The notes below the pieces were generated by a model, which saw only the letters and a list, made by a program, of their open reading frames with translations, ran no database searches and was not told the DNA's origin. DNA of 64,000 bases from Persicaria tinctoria. Its lineage: Eukaryota > Streptophyta > Magnoliopsida > Caryophyllales > Polygonaceae. A program made the translations under genes and the position numbers. This document shows positions 46,712-57,500 of the stretch, one piece after another. The stretch is taken from contig JBANSL010000019.1 of NCBI GenBank assembly GCA_037127255.1, positions 10,687,001 to 10,751,000 on the forward strand, in the 5' to 3' direction. The first letter of the stretch is position 1; each line of letters begins with the position of its first letter.

Positions 46712-47280
46712 TTTTTTTTTTTTTTTTTTTTTTTTTGATTAGGTAAGAATTCGAGATCAGATATACCTGAATCTTGATGGCCGACAAGTCGGCAGACGGA
46801 AACCGTCAAAACATACAAACGAAAACCATAAAAGGTACAATACAACAAGCAGGAGCACACTCTACAAAAGACGATGCTAGACAAAACTAAATCTATCAAG
46901 TTGAGGACGTAGACTATAGACGAAAGCCAAGCACCGTCTTGAAACAGCACCGCTGGCCAGCGATACATCAGGAATCCCTGTGGGTATTGAAGACGAACCT
47001 CCAGGAAGCTCCTTCCCGATCACGGAGTCGCCTCGTACACACCACCTCGACCCCAGCCAGTCCCGACTCCGCCTGCCAGAACCCCAACAAAGAAAAAGAA
47101 CGCCTAGTAACACCAAAGCAAAGCCGTACGCCGCCTGAGCAAATCGCACCTCAAAGGACCGGTCGCAACGAACCGATCAAAACCCTTTCGGGGTTTAACT
47201 CAAGCTCTTTCGAGCGGGATTTCGAATCCATGTGGGATTTAAATCAAACCCTTTCGGGCGGTTTATCTATTATATAATAT
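46712..47280 (-). mobile_element. poly-A-tailed retrosequence 1
   Basis: A run of 25 T (46712-46736) is a poly-A tail on the minus strand. The upstream sequence, read on the minus strand, is GC-richer than its surroundings and has no recognised domain. It could be the 3' end of a LINE or a processed sequence. Just outside, AATCATGGGACAC is repeated (about 46662 and 46691), possibly an older duplication. Confidence 0.45.
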
Positions 47281-47381
47281 ATAAATAGCTAAGAAATATA
47301 TATATAAACAAAATGTGTCACTGTGCCTAAAAGCCTGAATTTATACATATAAAAATATACTCCGTATGTATAATAAAGGCC

Positions 47382-48130
47382 TTTTTTTTTTTTTTTTAAG
47401 TAACAAGCTTGGCGTGCAAGCCTAACCAAAGGTAGCTTGCACTCCAAGGGGGAGTCAGATGGTGGTACGGACAGGACATAGTCGGAAGCATACAAACTCC
47501 CAACCGGACGTGCTATACTCCGTCAACAATTACACCGGCGGCGAGGCAACCACCATGGCTCCCCACGGAGGCGACAGCAGACGCGCCACCCAACGCGTCA
47601 ACAACAGCCACCGTAGCGGAGGCGGAAACCAGGGAACGCAAACTCCGTCCCCACCTCCGGCGAGAATCGAGTTATTAAACATGACAATCTCCGATTGGAA
47701 ATCGAACAGATTCTCCCACACCACCACGAACTAGACAACCTCAACGACGAACGTCGCCGACGAAGAGTCCCGGGGGGGGGGGGGGGGGGGGAATAGGAAT
47801 TTAGATATTGATCAGATCGAAGACAAGCGGAGGGTAGATGGAAGGCTCCATCAACCCCCGAAAATCCCCGAGCCAGAGATGCAGGTCCGATACCCAGGGG
47901 ATCAACTAGACCGGAATCGAACAACGCCCAAGGTCGGAGAGGCCACGCCAGCCAAAAGCCCCAACCTAGGACGGAGGAGGTGCAAAACGCCCTTACCGGC
48001 AGCGAACAACTCCCAGAAAGAGGGGGGATGGCAAGGCCGGAGCTGAGGTGAGGTGACCGTAGCCAAGTTAGGCGGCCGAAGCCGGGTTAGATGGTCGGAG
48101 CCGGGTTGCTATCTCTCTCCAAAGAGAGAG
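47382..48130 (-). mobile_element. poly-A-tailed retrosequence 2
   Basis: A run of 16 T (47382-47397) marks a poly-A tail on the minus strand. It is preceded by about 730 bp of GC-rich sequence whose short frames match nothing I know. The G20 run lies inside. LINE 3' region or SINE-like origin is possible. Confidence 0.45.
47772..47791. repeat. homopolymer run of 20 G
   Basis: Twenty G in a row, directly after CCC. It could form a G-quadruplex, and its length may be inexact because of sequencing. Confidence 0.9.
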
Positions 48131-48279
48131 TTTTTCTCTTTGGCTAGTGGTGCTTCCTCTCGGTTTTGCATATCAATTAGATTTACCATTTCCTTCTTTA
48201 AATTGGGTCAACCGACCTTATCCGATTCAAATAGGCATAATATACTAACCCAACCTTCAGCATTTTTATTTTAGAAAAA

Positions 48280-49120
48280 TACGTAGTATATATTTGTAGA
48301 TACCTAGGCCAAGTCAAACGGGTTGTCTGATCAAATCAACATGTATATAAATATAATTAAGGACAGTAATCTGAAGTAATAGAAACTATCATAATAATAC
48401 AAACTGTACAAATTATTAAAATGTAAAAAAAGTATTCTACATTAAGCGAAATTCAACAAGTGATCAATCATGAATAATTTTTCAACCAATTTTTTTTTTT
48501 TTTTTTTTAATCGACGTGACAATTAGAAGTTTGAAAATTTCATAATATAAGGCCAAATCATTCGATTTCAAAATTTAATTTTTTGTAAAAAAAAATAAAA
48601 ATAATATTGAGTCTAAACTGAATGACAAAATTAACCTATAATCCCATTCAATATATGTACTAAAAAATTTTGTGTGAGGCTAGAGGCAAGACGTCGGAAT
48701 GACTATTGACAAGACTGATACCACCAAATTGTATAACAAGTCCTTTGTCTACTTTCGAAAATATTTACGAATTTTCCTAAGAGGAAACGAGAAACCCTAT
48801 GATATTCATATACCTATAAAATTCATTGAACCTTAATCCCGAATACACGATGAATTCGTTGAATTGTATGAAGAAATAACTCGATCTGATTAGTGAATTC
48901 TTTCGAATGGTTTTCGATTAGCTTAGCCGTCGAAACGAAGGTCGGGGAAATTTTCTGAGCAAATGACCTAACCTCATTAAATAGAGTCGAGCTTACGTAT
49001 TAATCTCGGCAACATATGTTGAGGCTATGCAATAACTTCGTCCTTTTAAGCCGAGGATATCTAGTTAGCTCGAAAACATTGTTAAAACGACAATACCTAT
49101 TGATGTTACATTTGTAACAC
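48280..49120. other. no recognised gene
   Basis: AT-rich. GTGTGAGGCTAGAGGCAAGA (about 48673) matches GTGTGAGGCTATAGGCAAGA at about 35098, so part of this is a dispersed repeat. It may include an LTR edge near 49122 (TTGTAACA followed by CCCCCGTCCC), but that is a guess. Confidence 0.4.
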
Positions 49121-49126
49121 CCCCGT

Positions 49127-49137
49127 CCCACATCGGG
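49127..49137 (+). promoter_or_regulatory. USE-like motif of plant snRNA promoters
   Basis: GTCCCACATCG matches the upstream sequence element RTCCCACATCG exactly. TTTATAAG lies about 23 bp beyond its 3' end. No U-snRNA sequence follows, so it may be part of a repeat that happens to carry this motif. Confidence 0.4.
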
Positions 49138-49995
49138 TATCATAGGGATGTTGGGAGTGATTTATAAGCTAGTGACTCAAGCCCTACCTGAAGCGATATT
49201 GGAATTTCACCTATACTTATTACCTCAAGGTGACGATAGATCCTGAATTACCTACGAGTCTAATTAAGAGGGTGACAATTGGTTCGCTTGTTATGAGTCG
49301 CAATTAAGTAATTACTGTTCAATCGTCGTCTTTAGAGGAAGTTTGTTCAGATCATGTTCTTACTCCAGGTGCGTTCTTCTCCGATTAAGGATCTTTAAGA
49401 ACTCAACTCCGAGGTTTTTAGGTCTGGGAGAATCGCAGAGTTCTTCTACTTCTTTCCTCCAAAATCGGATCCCTCAATCGTGGGTTTATGGCGGGTATTT
49501 ATAAGGGGGTTAAGCTAGTAGCTGGTCAGCTATCTCGTGGGTTATCTTAGGACACGTGTAATACATGCCCTTGCGCTTAGGTTTTAGGCTCCGGAGGGGA
49601 TGCTAGCGAGGTAGGCCATGCCCAGCGAGCTGCTTAATGAGGTGTAAAGTTCTAATGATCGCGATGTAGTATCATTCTTGTTGTTGCTTTCTTCGCGATT
49701 GCTCGGGGTTACTAGAACATAGTTTGCCTCGATGTCTTCTGCCTTTTTGTAGGAGGGGTGACTTATTTCTGACGTCATAAGTGGTATTTCTCTAAGGGGT
49801 GATTTTCTATGGCGTCGTCATATCTCCTCGGGACTCAATCCCAAACATGAAAATAACCGCGATGGAGTCTCGATAAAAACGATGACTCTTGCTTGGTTTA
49901 TTTTTGTTTTATTGGGCCGGTAGTTTTTTGGGGGTCCAACTTAGGCCCATGAAAAACTAGCCCAAGAAGTGATCCGGGGGTGGCCCTACACAGAC

Positions 49996-50003
49996 TATAA
50001 AAA
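49996..50003 (+). promoter_or_regulatory. TATA box upstream of the gypsy-type antisense gene
   Basis: TATAAAAA followed by GGGG in a compact promoter-like context. The open frame at 51438 would then have a spliced leader (possible donor TTCAAG/TAAC... near 50148 and acceptor TTTTCAG near 51415), with the SINE composite in the intron. Confidence 0.5.
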
Positions 50004-50454
50004 GGGGTTGGAGCCCGATACTCGCCACTCTTATCCTCATAACCTGTTTTCCCAAGTAGTTTGTGAAAGGTCAGAAAGGAGAGTTTGGAGGGTTTTTGTT
50101 GATTTCGAGCAATTTCCTCGTCTCCTAGCACTCACAGTTGTTTTTCAAGTAACTTTGCTTCTTTCATCTCTTTTTTAGGTTTTGCTTTTCGCTGATTTCC
50201 TTTCTATGGGATAATTTCCCTTGATAGGAAGATATTTCTTAGATTTAATAAAGAGATTTAGCTTTCTCTGGTAGCGTAGCTCTTCCGCCTCCCTTTGAGG
50301 TGGACCGTAGGGGTGGCATTCTGGTTATTGCTTTTTTAGAGAGGTGGGCGTGCGGTGGTTAGGCCCTTTTCGTTGGTGTTTCTCCGCTTTCCGGGGGTAT
50401 TTAGGGTTTTTGGGAAGGTAACTTCCCCTGAGACGCCCCCTCCTTCTTTCTTCC

Positions 50455-51180
50455 TTGAATTGGTAAATAAAGAGTGGCCATTCCGGGGTTCGAACCGGGG
50501 ACCTATGGGTACTACCCACAAGTCCTTTCCGGTGAGCCATTCCGGAATGGTTAAACTTTGGTAGGGTAAAATTTTTATAGTGACTGGCCACACCGCTTCG
50601 CGGCCCCATATCCCAGAAACCCCTTGCGGGATTTTTTGAGGAGGCTCAATACCACTTTCGCAAAGTGCGATCCGCGGTCGCAACCTCACCTACCTGCACA
50701 CGGACCACTTGACCACTTCGGCTTGGCCCTACGGATCATTATACACCGCATGGTCGTACACGCTTGTAGGAATTAATATGGCCTAAATGCACCAAGTGAG
50801 ATTCGAACCCGGGACCTCTCCTTTGGGATACCTCACCCTTACCGCTAGAGCAAGAGGTCATTTGTAAAACTTTGGTAGGGTAAACTCTTTATAGTGACTG
50901 GCCCCACTGCTTCACGGCCCCATACCCCATTAACCCCTTGCGGGATTTTTTGAGGAGGCTCAGTATTACTTTCGCAAAGTGCGATTCGCGGTCGCAACCT
51001 CATCTACCTGCACACAGACCACTTCACCACTTCGGATTTGGCCCTACGGATTAGTATACACCGCTTGACCGTATGCGCTTATGGGAATTAATATGGCTTA
51101 AATGCACCAAGTGAGATTCGAACCCGGGACCTCTCCTTTGGGATACCTCACCCTTACCGCTAGAGCAAGAGGTCATTGGT
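50455..51180 (-). mobile_element. composite SINE with three tRNA-like heads and 17-bp flanking repeats
   Basis: On the minus strand two tandem units of about 310 bp each begin TGACCTCTTGCTCTAGCGG (box A) with GGTTCGAATCTCAC (box B). A third, shorter unit follows with a different head (GGCTCACCGGAAAGG and GGTTCGAACCCCGG). The units join end to head through TACCCTACCAAAGTTT. Outside are GGAAGAAAGAAGAAGGG (51181-51197) and GGAAGAAAGAAGGAGGG (50438-50454), one mismatch in 17. The whole therefore looks like a single retroposed composite. Confidence 0.75.
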
Positions 51181-51437
51181 CCCTTCTTCTTTCTTCCACT
51201 ATCTAGGAAGGGGCGTTTAAGGCAAGGGGAGGTGAAAAGTCACAAACCTTTCGTTTTCTGATGGGTGACCTTTTGTCTTCCTTACTTTAGGGGTGAGTGA
51301 CACGTCACCGAAGTCTATTTTTTGGGAAGATGTTTTGGCACCATTTCTTATCGCTTTGCGATAGGTAGCAGACGTCCTTCCCCCCTGCTAATTTTGAACT
51401 TCACGTATTTTCAGGCTTTTCTTGAAGGCATTTAGTC

Positions 51438-53897
51438 ATGAGTACGACCAGTGCTAGTCAAGATGTCAAAGTTGTCCGTGCGGATGATGAGGGTGAATCT
51501 GTGGAGGTTTCTAGTCACGGGGACGAGGGTAACACAGAGGAAACCTCTTCGTCCGTAGCACCGTTGAGGGCGATGGTTGTGGTGAAGAAATCTCACGATG
51601 ACCCGAGCCATTTGTCAGGGAAAGTAAAACAAGCTTTGAAGAAGGGGGATCCCGACTACTGCTCTTGGTCAATTATTTCCAGCAAAGAGAACCGCGAGGG
51701 AAAAGCTTTTACTTCTGAGAGGAAAATAAAAAGGGTTCCTCGGCGAAGGGGTCATGGGGTTGCAGACGGGAAGAAGAAAACTCACGTGGTGAAGGGCGAT
51801 TTCTCGGTGCCACCATACAGGCTGGAAGAGATCGCAGAATGTAGTTTCGGTGATCGATATGAGCCCCTAGCACCCCCACTGGAGCCCTTCGTTTTTTTTT
51901 CCGGGCGAATTCTCCCCGCTGGTCAGAGAACTAGGAAGGATGCTGGAGAATATTCGGTGATGACTTTAGATGACGTGAGAATCGTGTCAAGGCTCTTCCC
52001 ATGGCATACCGGAACCAAGTTAGCGAGGGTGGATGCTTAGATTCTTATTTGGTCTATATGGTTCTCCACTTGGAGAGTTTGGTGCAAGGGTTTTGTTTCC
52101 CACTCCATCCCTTTTATCGTCAATTATTAGATAGGATAAACCTATGCCCAGCTCAACTATCTTTTAACACCTGGATGTTTCCCACGGTGTATATGATAAG
52201 ATGCGCGACTATTCATCAAGAGCCCACCTTAGAACATTTATCAACCTTTGTGTCTATTTAGGAAGGGTATTCAGTAGTACAGACTGGAGGAAGAAGTGGT
52301 TTCTGGTGAGGGATAGCACTGGGTCATTTTTTAACTTTCGTCGGACCCAGGGATTTATAACAAATTCTCTAGAATGGAAACCCCTTCTTCCAAGCAATGG
52401 GAACAAAGCTTCTTGCGACCTCAATGGCTTAGGGAATATAAGAAAATTGTCACCCCCCTCCGGCTGGAGATGGCGGGTTTGAGCCTTCCTCATTCCCCTG
52501 GTGGGTGATTTATCGTTTAGTCGCGATTTTATATGCACCATGTTTCTCTATGTTTATTTTTCTTTTGAGGATTCATTTGACTCATTTCGTATTTCCTTCT
52601 TGTTTGCAGAAATGTTGAACTTAGTCTTGATTTCCCATAAAGCATTGGAGTCTGAGGTGGACAAGCCTAACATAGCCCCGCGATAACCCTTGTCTGTTCC
52701 CGAAATCCCTTAGAGTTCGTCCAAGGGGAAAAATGTGGTTTCTCCCTTGAGTGGCTCTCACCATGAGGTTGGGAAACTTAGGGATGAGGTTGTCCTTTCT
52801 GACTCAGAAGACCGACATGCTGCGCCCGCGAAGCCTCCTTTGTCCAAAATTGAGTCCAAGAAAAAGAGGAAGTTGGACGAAACATTAATCACTACCGCCG
52901 CGATCGGTTCGAGCGAACGCGTTGTTAATATAACTCCTAGGGGGACCGCGACTTCTTCCTATCTACAACCGGGGTTTGTTTTTCCTATTTACAACCATGC
53001 TGAAAGATCATTTTTAGGAGGTTTGAGTGTTAATGTTTTGATCGCGGATGGTCGAAAAAGTGCAGATTGGGTAAGGCAACGAACTTTGAAATTCTTTCCC
53101 TTGTGTTTTCTTTCTAAATGGTTTGTACACTAATCTTTATGTTTTTATGTTTTCAAGGGAGGTTTTATTGGGACGAGATTGAGAATCGTTATGACTCATT
53201 CGTGAAGGCTTTGAAGGAGGAGAAAGAGAAAAGAAGATAGAGCGGCAAGGAGAGAGTCCTTGCTAGCAAAAGGAAAGCTGCCTTGGAGGAGGACCTAGCT
53301 AACTTGAAGATTACCGAATCCAACCTCGCCATTATCGAGAGCATGCGGAATCGAGTTGAAGAGCTAGAGAGGAGCCTGGGAGAAGCGCGCCGCACTAGGG
53401 AGGAGATCATTGTGGAGATGACAAAATTGAGAGATGAGATTTCTGCTCTTGCGAAAAACAAAACAGAAACTGAGGAGACGCATGCTGCTGAGGCCGCCGC
53501 CATGAAGGACACTTTAAATGAGAAGGCAAAGGCAGTAGCTCAGTTCACAGATCAGGTTCGTGATCTCACTGTCGAACTGGATTTGTTGAGAGGCCAGTTG
53601 TCCGCTGCTAATGAAGAGCTAGTGAACCTCAAAGACCCTGACGCTGACGTGTCGTTGACCAAGGCAACATTGGGCGGGTATTTTACAACCGAAGCTGGTT
53701 GGAAATGGGTGAATGATTGGCTCGGGTCTAAGGATGGCGAGGATGTTTTGGCCGGGCGCTTGATGCCTACTTTTATTGAAGGGATAAAGGCTGGCATTCA
53801 TCAAAGTGTGGTTCACTTTTCTCAACCTGGGATCCCTGTGGAAATCTTCAAGCCTAGTCTGAAACATCAAGATTGGGGGCTTGGGGATCGCGTTTGA
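51438..53897 (+). pseudogene. gypsy-type transposon protein with C-terminal coiled coil
   Basis: The N-terminal part (from MSTTSASQDVKVVRADDEGE) is acidic and then basic. The middle has FCFPLHPFYRQLLDRINLCP, which resembles the 'putative gypsy type transposon' domain (PF04195) of plant elements. The C-terminal part (from about 53170) is a long coiled coil (IESMRNRVEELERSLGEARR, then heptads to about 53630), followed by WKWVNDWLGSKDGEDVLAG. Introns are likely at about 52500-52610 and 53075-53158 (TGG/GTAAGG to TTTCAAG). Frames shift near 52010 and 52260. Stops at about 52684, 52711 and 53238 interrupt otherwise good frame, and the first two could be CAA or CAG by one transition. It lies antisense to the pol relic at 60-63 kb and on its 3' side, where some Tat-lineage elements carry an extra antisense gene. 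Function unknown. Confidence 0.7.
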
Positions 53898-54261
53898 AGA
53901 CTTGTTTCCATCAGTTTTGGCGTGGTTTTAAGCTGTTTTTTAGATTGGTATGTGCTGGTAGAAAACAATGATACCACGGTTTTCGATATATGTTTGCTTG
54001 ATACATTACTCTGGTTTGCAGGTGTATTTCCTTTTTTACCTGCTGTTTTTATAACTTCATATATTTTGTTAGTTTTCTTGTTTCTTGTTTCCTTGTATGG
54101 CAATTGTTTGCTTTTATCTTTGTTTCTCTTTGCGAGACCCTTACCAATCTTCTGTTATTGAGCGTTTTATGAGAATAAATCGTGATATGATACAAAATAA
54201 GGGTTCGCGAATGTATAAGGTCTTAAAGAAAAGATTTATTCTAAGTAGGCTTAGGTGTTTT
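53898..54261. other. T-rich spacer
   Basis: No coding signal. It separates the coiled-coil gene from B3 gene a, whose 3' end faces it. Confidence 0.5.
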
Positions 54262-54672
54262 CTATATTTCTTCATAGAAAAAGAGGTCATGGAAAACATC
54301 TTCGCTCTCTTCTGGTCCTGGTTGCTCTATTGCTACATCAAAGTGTGACTCTCCTTCGTACTCAAAAGCTAGGGAACGTCCTATTCTTAAGTTATTTACT
54401 ATCGTGAATTCTCTCCACCCATCTGATAGAGAGAACCGATCTCCTTCATCTCTTTCGACTAACACTAGGAATTCTTGGTTTAGAGGAGAGCATAAGAAAA
54501 TTTGGTTGAGAACTTCATTTCCGAATTCTACAAAGATGTACGATAAGGGAAGCCTGGATAGATGACTTTCCCTAAGGATCATTCTGATGAACTTGGAGTT
54601 TGGGAAGATCATGGTGTTTGTGATAAAGGTAGGAGGGGAGATTTCCCCTGAAGCCATGGCGAAACTAGACAT
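54262..54672 (-). CDS. single-domain B3 protein, gene a (intact, 136 aa)
   Basis: Intronless minus-strand frame. After a short start (MSSFAMASGEISPP) it has the B3 fold pattern: FIRMILRESHLSRLPLSYIF (strand 1 and helix 1), QIFLCSPLNQEFLVLVERD, then DGWREFTIVNNLRIGRSLAF and YEGESHFDVAIE. The GW..F....L..G..L.F.Y.G...F.V pattern is diagnostic of B3/REM domains, which bind DNA in the major groove. An acidic tail (EESEDVFHDLFFYEE) follows. There are no stops or frameshifts. The protein is far shorter than host ARF, RAV or most REM proteins. A TATA box lies about 45 nt upstream of the ATG. MASGEISPP at 54657 is an alternative start. Expression is unknown. Confidence 0.8.
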   Translation of the reverse strand: MSSFAMASGEISPPTFITNTMIFPNSKFIRMILRESHLSRLPLSYIFVEFGNEVLNQIFLCSPLNQEFLVLVERDEGDRFSLSDGWREFTIVNNLRIGRSLAFEYEGESHFDVAIEQPGPEESEDVFHDLFFYEEI

Positions 54673-54713
54673 TCTGTTTTAGGTGGGTTGTTGGTTTTGG
54701 GTATTACTTTCGT

Positions 54714-54722
54714 CTATTTATA
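54714..54722 (-). promoter_or_regulatory. TATA box of B3 gene a
   Basis: Minus strand GTATAAATAGA, about 45 nt upstream of the ATG at 54672. Confidence 0.65.
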
Positions 54723-54974
54723 CTAAGGTTTTAGTTGTAGTCGCAAACGTCACTTATTTGGATTGGATTTGATTCTTTCCGAGCTAGTATATGCGTGTCG
54801 CATGCTGGTTTCATGGGTTGCTAGCTGGCTCGGTGTTGTTTGTAAGGTTGTTACCGGTTGGAGGGCGGTTGGGTTTATCCCGCAGTTTTTGTCCTAATAG
54901 TGTTGATTTTTATGACCTCATGATATAAAGAAGTGGCTCGCGGTGTCGTTTGTTTCTTGTGCTTTATTGTCTCT

Positions 54975-54982
54975 TATAAAAG
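54975..54982 (+). promoter_or_regulatory. TATA box of B3 gene b
   Basis: TATAAAAG, 42 nt before the ATG at 55024. Confidence 0.6.
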
Positions 54983-55023
54983 GTGAAATCCTCCCATGCT
55001 TCTTGGGGTAGTTTATTTTGGCA

Positions 55024-55543
55024 ATGACGTCCACAATATCGGCTGATATTCCAGGTGTATTTATTCCTCGCGTCAGAGGTTTTACCCAGGATATAGTGGT
55101 GGAAGAAAACTTATACATGCTTGGAATTTTTTCGTAATAGTTTGTGATTTTAATTTATGCGTTGTTTTTCTCTAAGCTTTGTATCTTGGTGTTGCAGCCT
55201 CTACCCTATGTATATCACGAATATGGTTATGAAGCCCTTGGTTATGTTCATTTGTGGACACGAGCTGAAAAATAATTCATAGTGAGGGTAGAGCCATTAG
55301 GCCCTAACTATTACTGGTTCACATCGGGGTGGTCTGAGTTTGTGGTTGCTAATGAGCTTCGGATTGGTACTCGCTTGATTTTTTAGTACGAAGGGCACTC
55401 TTATTTCGATGTTGTTGCTATTGATCCTGTTACTGATAAGAATGGTGACTTGGACTTTTCCGTTCGCCGTTTATTTCTCAGGTTGATGTTTTTGTTTTGT
55501 GTTTTTATGAGCCTGTGTATGATACTTCACAAGTGTTTGTTGT
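55024..55543 (+). pseudogene. single-domain B3 protein, gene b (dead)
   Basis: Exon 1 (55024-55122, MTSTISADIPGVFIPRVRG...EENLYML) corresponds to the first exons of genes d and e, but the donor reads GG instead of GT. Exon 2 starts after TGTTGCAG near 55197 with PLPYVYHEYGYEALGYVHLW. It continues FIVRVEPLGPNYYWFTSGW, SEFVVANELRIGTRLIF and YEGHSYFDVVAI, the full B3 pattern. In-frame TAA (about 55273) and TAG (about 55385) break it; each could come from CAA or CAG by one transition. Gene b points away from gene a. The frame runs on to a stop near 55543 with a hydrophobic tail. Confidence 0.72.
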
Positions 55544-56149
55544 AAGTTTCCTTTTGGTGTATAATAAATAATCAAGTGACTTTTAGGAATAATGTCTAGT
55601 GCCTTGTATCTGATAGGGATTTTTCCTGATTTGAACACGATCTCTAGCGTATTGCAAGCTATGTATTTTTCATAAAATTGGAAACAATCTTCAATGTGTA
55701 ACACTTATTGTTAATAGTTGTCGATCCCGCATTGCCACGTTATGGAAGTCCAACTCATACGTGGGAACTCGGGACCGGGAAGGGAGGATGAGGGGCACTT
55801 AGGGGAGAAAGCATTGAGATGAGTAAAGAGAGGATTAGATGAGATTAGAAAAAAAAATTGGGGAGTATAGATGGGTCTTTTAGGTATAGTATTTCACTCG
55901 TTTTTTGTACGTGAAGCTCTTGGCTTGGCTTCACACTTTTGTACATGGGTTAACTCCTTATCTATATATTTACCGGTTCAAGGAAACAATCTCCAGTGGT
56001 TAGGTACGTGATAAAGATCGGTTGGTAATTATAAAGGGTAATCTCCATCGTGTCATATGCGATGTAGATTTTTCTAGAATCAAATTCAATCTCAAGAGTT
56101 TAGAAGTGCGGAAGAGATTGATTTATAATTACAAAAAGTAATCTGCAGC
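55544..56149. other. no recognised gene
   Basis: Lead-in to the minisatellite; a few degenerate repeat units appear from about 56000. Confidence 0.5.
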
Positions 56150-57385
56150 ATTTCGTACGTGAAGGAGATTTTTTCAAAATCAAGTTCAATCTCCAGTGTC
56201 TCATACGCAACGGAGATTTTTTCAAAATCAAGTTCAATCTCCGGCGTCCCGTACGCGACAGATAATTTTTCAAAATCAAATTCAATCTCTAGCATCTCGT
56301 ACGCGATGGAGATTTTTTCAAAATCAAATTCAATCTCCAGCGTCTCATACGCAACGGAGATTTTTTCAAAATCACATTCAATCTCCAACATATCGTATGC
56401 GACGAAGATTTTTTCAAAATCAAATTCAATCTCCAGCGTCTCGTACGCAACAGAGAATTTTTTTTTAAATCAAATTCAATCGCCAGCGTCTCGTACGCGG
56501 TGGAGATTTTTTTTAAAATCAAATTCAATCTCCAGCGTCTCGTACGCGACGGAGATTTTCGTAAATTTGAAAGCAATCTCCAGCGTTATCAACGCAGAGG
56601 ATATTGATCAATATCAAAAATAGTAATCTCTGGCGTCTCTCCCGCGATGGATATATTCGTAGAATTGAAAGCAATCTCCAGCGTCATTAACGCAGAGGAG
56701 ATTGATCAATATCAAAAGTAATAATCTCCAACGTCTCGTACGCGATGGAGATTTTCGTAAATTTGAAAGCAATCTCCAGCGTTATCAACGCAGAGGATAT
56801 TGATCAATATCAAAAATAGTAATCTCTGGCGTCTCTCCCGCGATGGATATATTCGTAGAATTAAAAGCAATCTCCAGTGTCATTAACGCAGATGAGATTG
56901 ATCAATATCAAAAATAATAATCTCCAGCGTCTCTCACGCGATGGAGATAGTCATAGAATTGAAAGCAATCTCCAGCGTCATTAACGCACATGAGATTGAT
57001 CAATATAAAAAATAATAATCTCCCGCTTCTCTCGCACGATGGAGATATTGGTCGAATTGAAAGCAATCTCCAGCGTCATTAACGCGGATGTGATTGATCA
57101 ATTGAAAAATAATAATCTCCCGCGTCTCTCGCGTAATGGAGATATTTGTAGAATTGAAAGCAATCTCCAGCATCATGAACGCAGAGGAGATTGATCAATA
57201 TCAAAAATAATAATATCCAACGTCTCTCGCACGATGGAGATATTCGTAGAATTGAAAGCAATCTCCAGAGTCATTAACACAGAGGAGATTGATCAATAAT
57301 AATGCAGAGGAGATTGATCAATATCAAAAATAATAATCTCCAGTGTCTCTTGCGCGATGGAGATATTCGTATAATTGAAAGAGTT
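56150..57385. repeat. hierarchical minisatellite: 48-bp units then 98-bp units
   Basis: From about 56150 to 56575 a 48-bp unit repeats eight to nine times (CAATCTCCAGCGTCTCGTAC, GCGACGGAGATTTTTTC, AAAATCAAATT), with spacing of exactly 48 for six steps. From about 56573 to 57360 the period becomes 98 bp, eight copies, each built from two diverged 48-bp-like halves. Each unit has GGAGATT and AATCTCC in inverted orientation. Because 48 is a multiple of three, frames stay open on both strands (for example the 16-residue unit IFSKSNSISSVSYATE), but no promoter or conserved domain supports translation. Confidence 0.9.
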
Positions 57386-57500
57386 ATTTGTGAAAGGAAA
57401 TGGACTTTTTATTCATGGTTTGCTTACATGGCAGTGCTGTTAATAATGAGGATGGTAGCATAATGGACTAGCAGAGTGATTGTTGAGAAAAGGAAATGAG

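Noticed and set aside
49127..49300. A U-snRNA gene
   Set aside because: The promoter motif fits, but no U1-U6 sequence can be recognised downstream.
50473..51176. Possible genuine tRNA genes
   Set aside because: Box A and box B are present but the acceptor stems do not close as a tRNA, and the heads belong to repeated SINE units.
54918..55118. Minus-strand 66-residue frame
   Set aside because: It overlaps the better supported promoter and first exon of B3 gene b on the other strand.
56092..56623. Repeat-encoded proteins with 16-residue units on both strands
   Set aside because: Explained by a 48-bp repeat being a multiple of three. There is no promoter, and similar frames exist on both strands.
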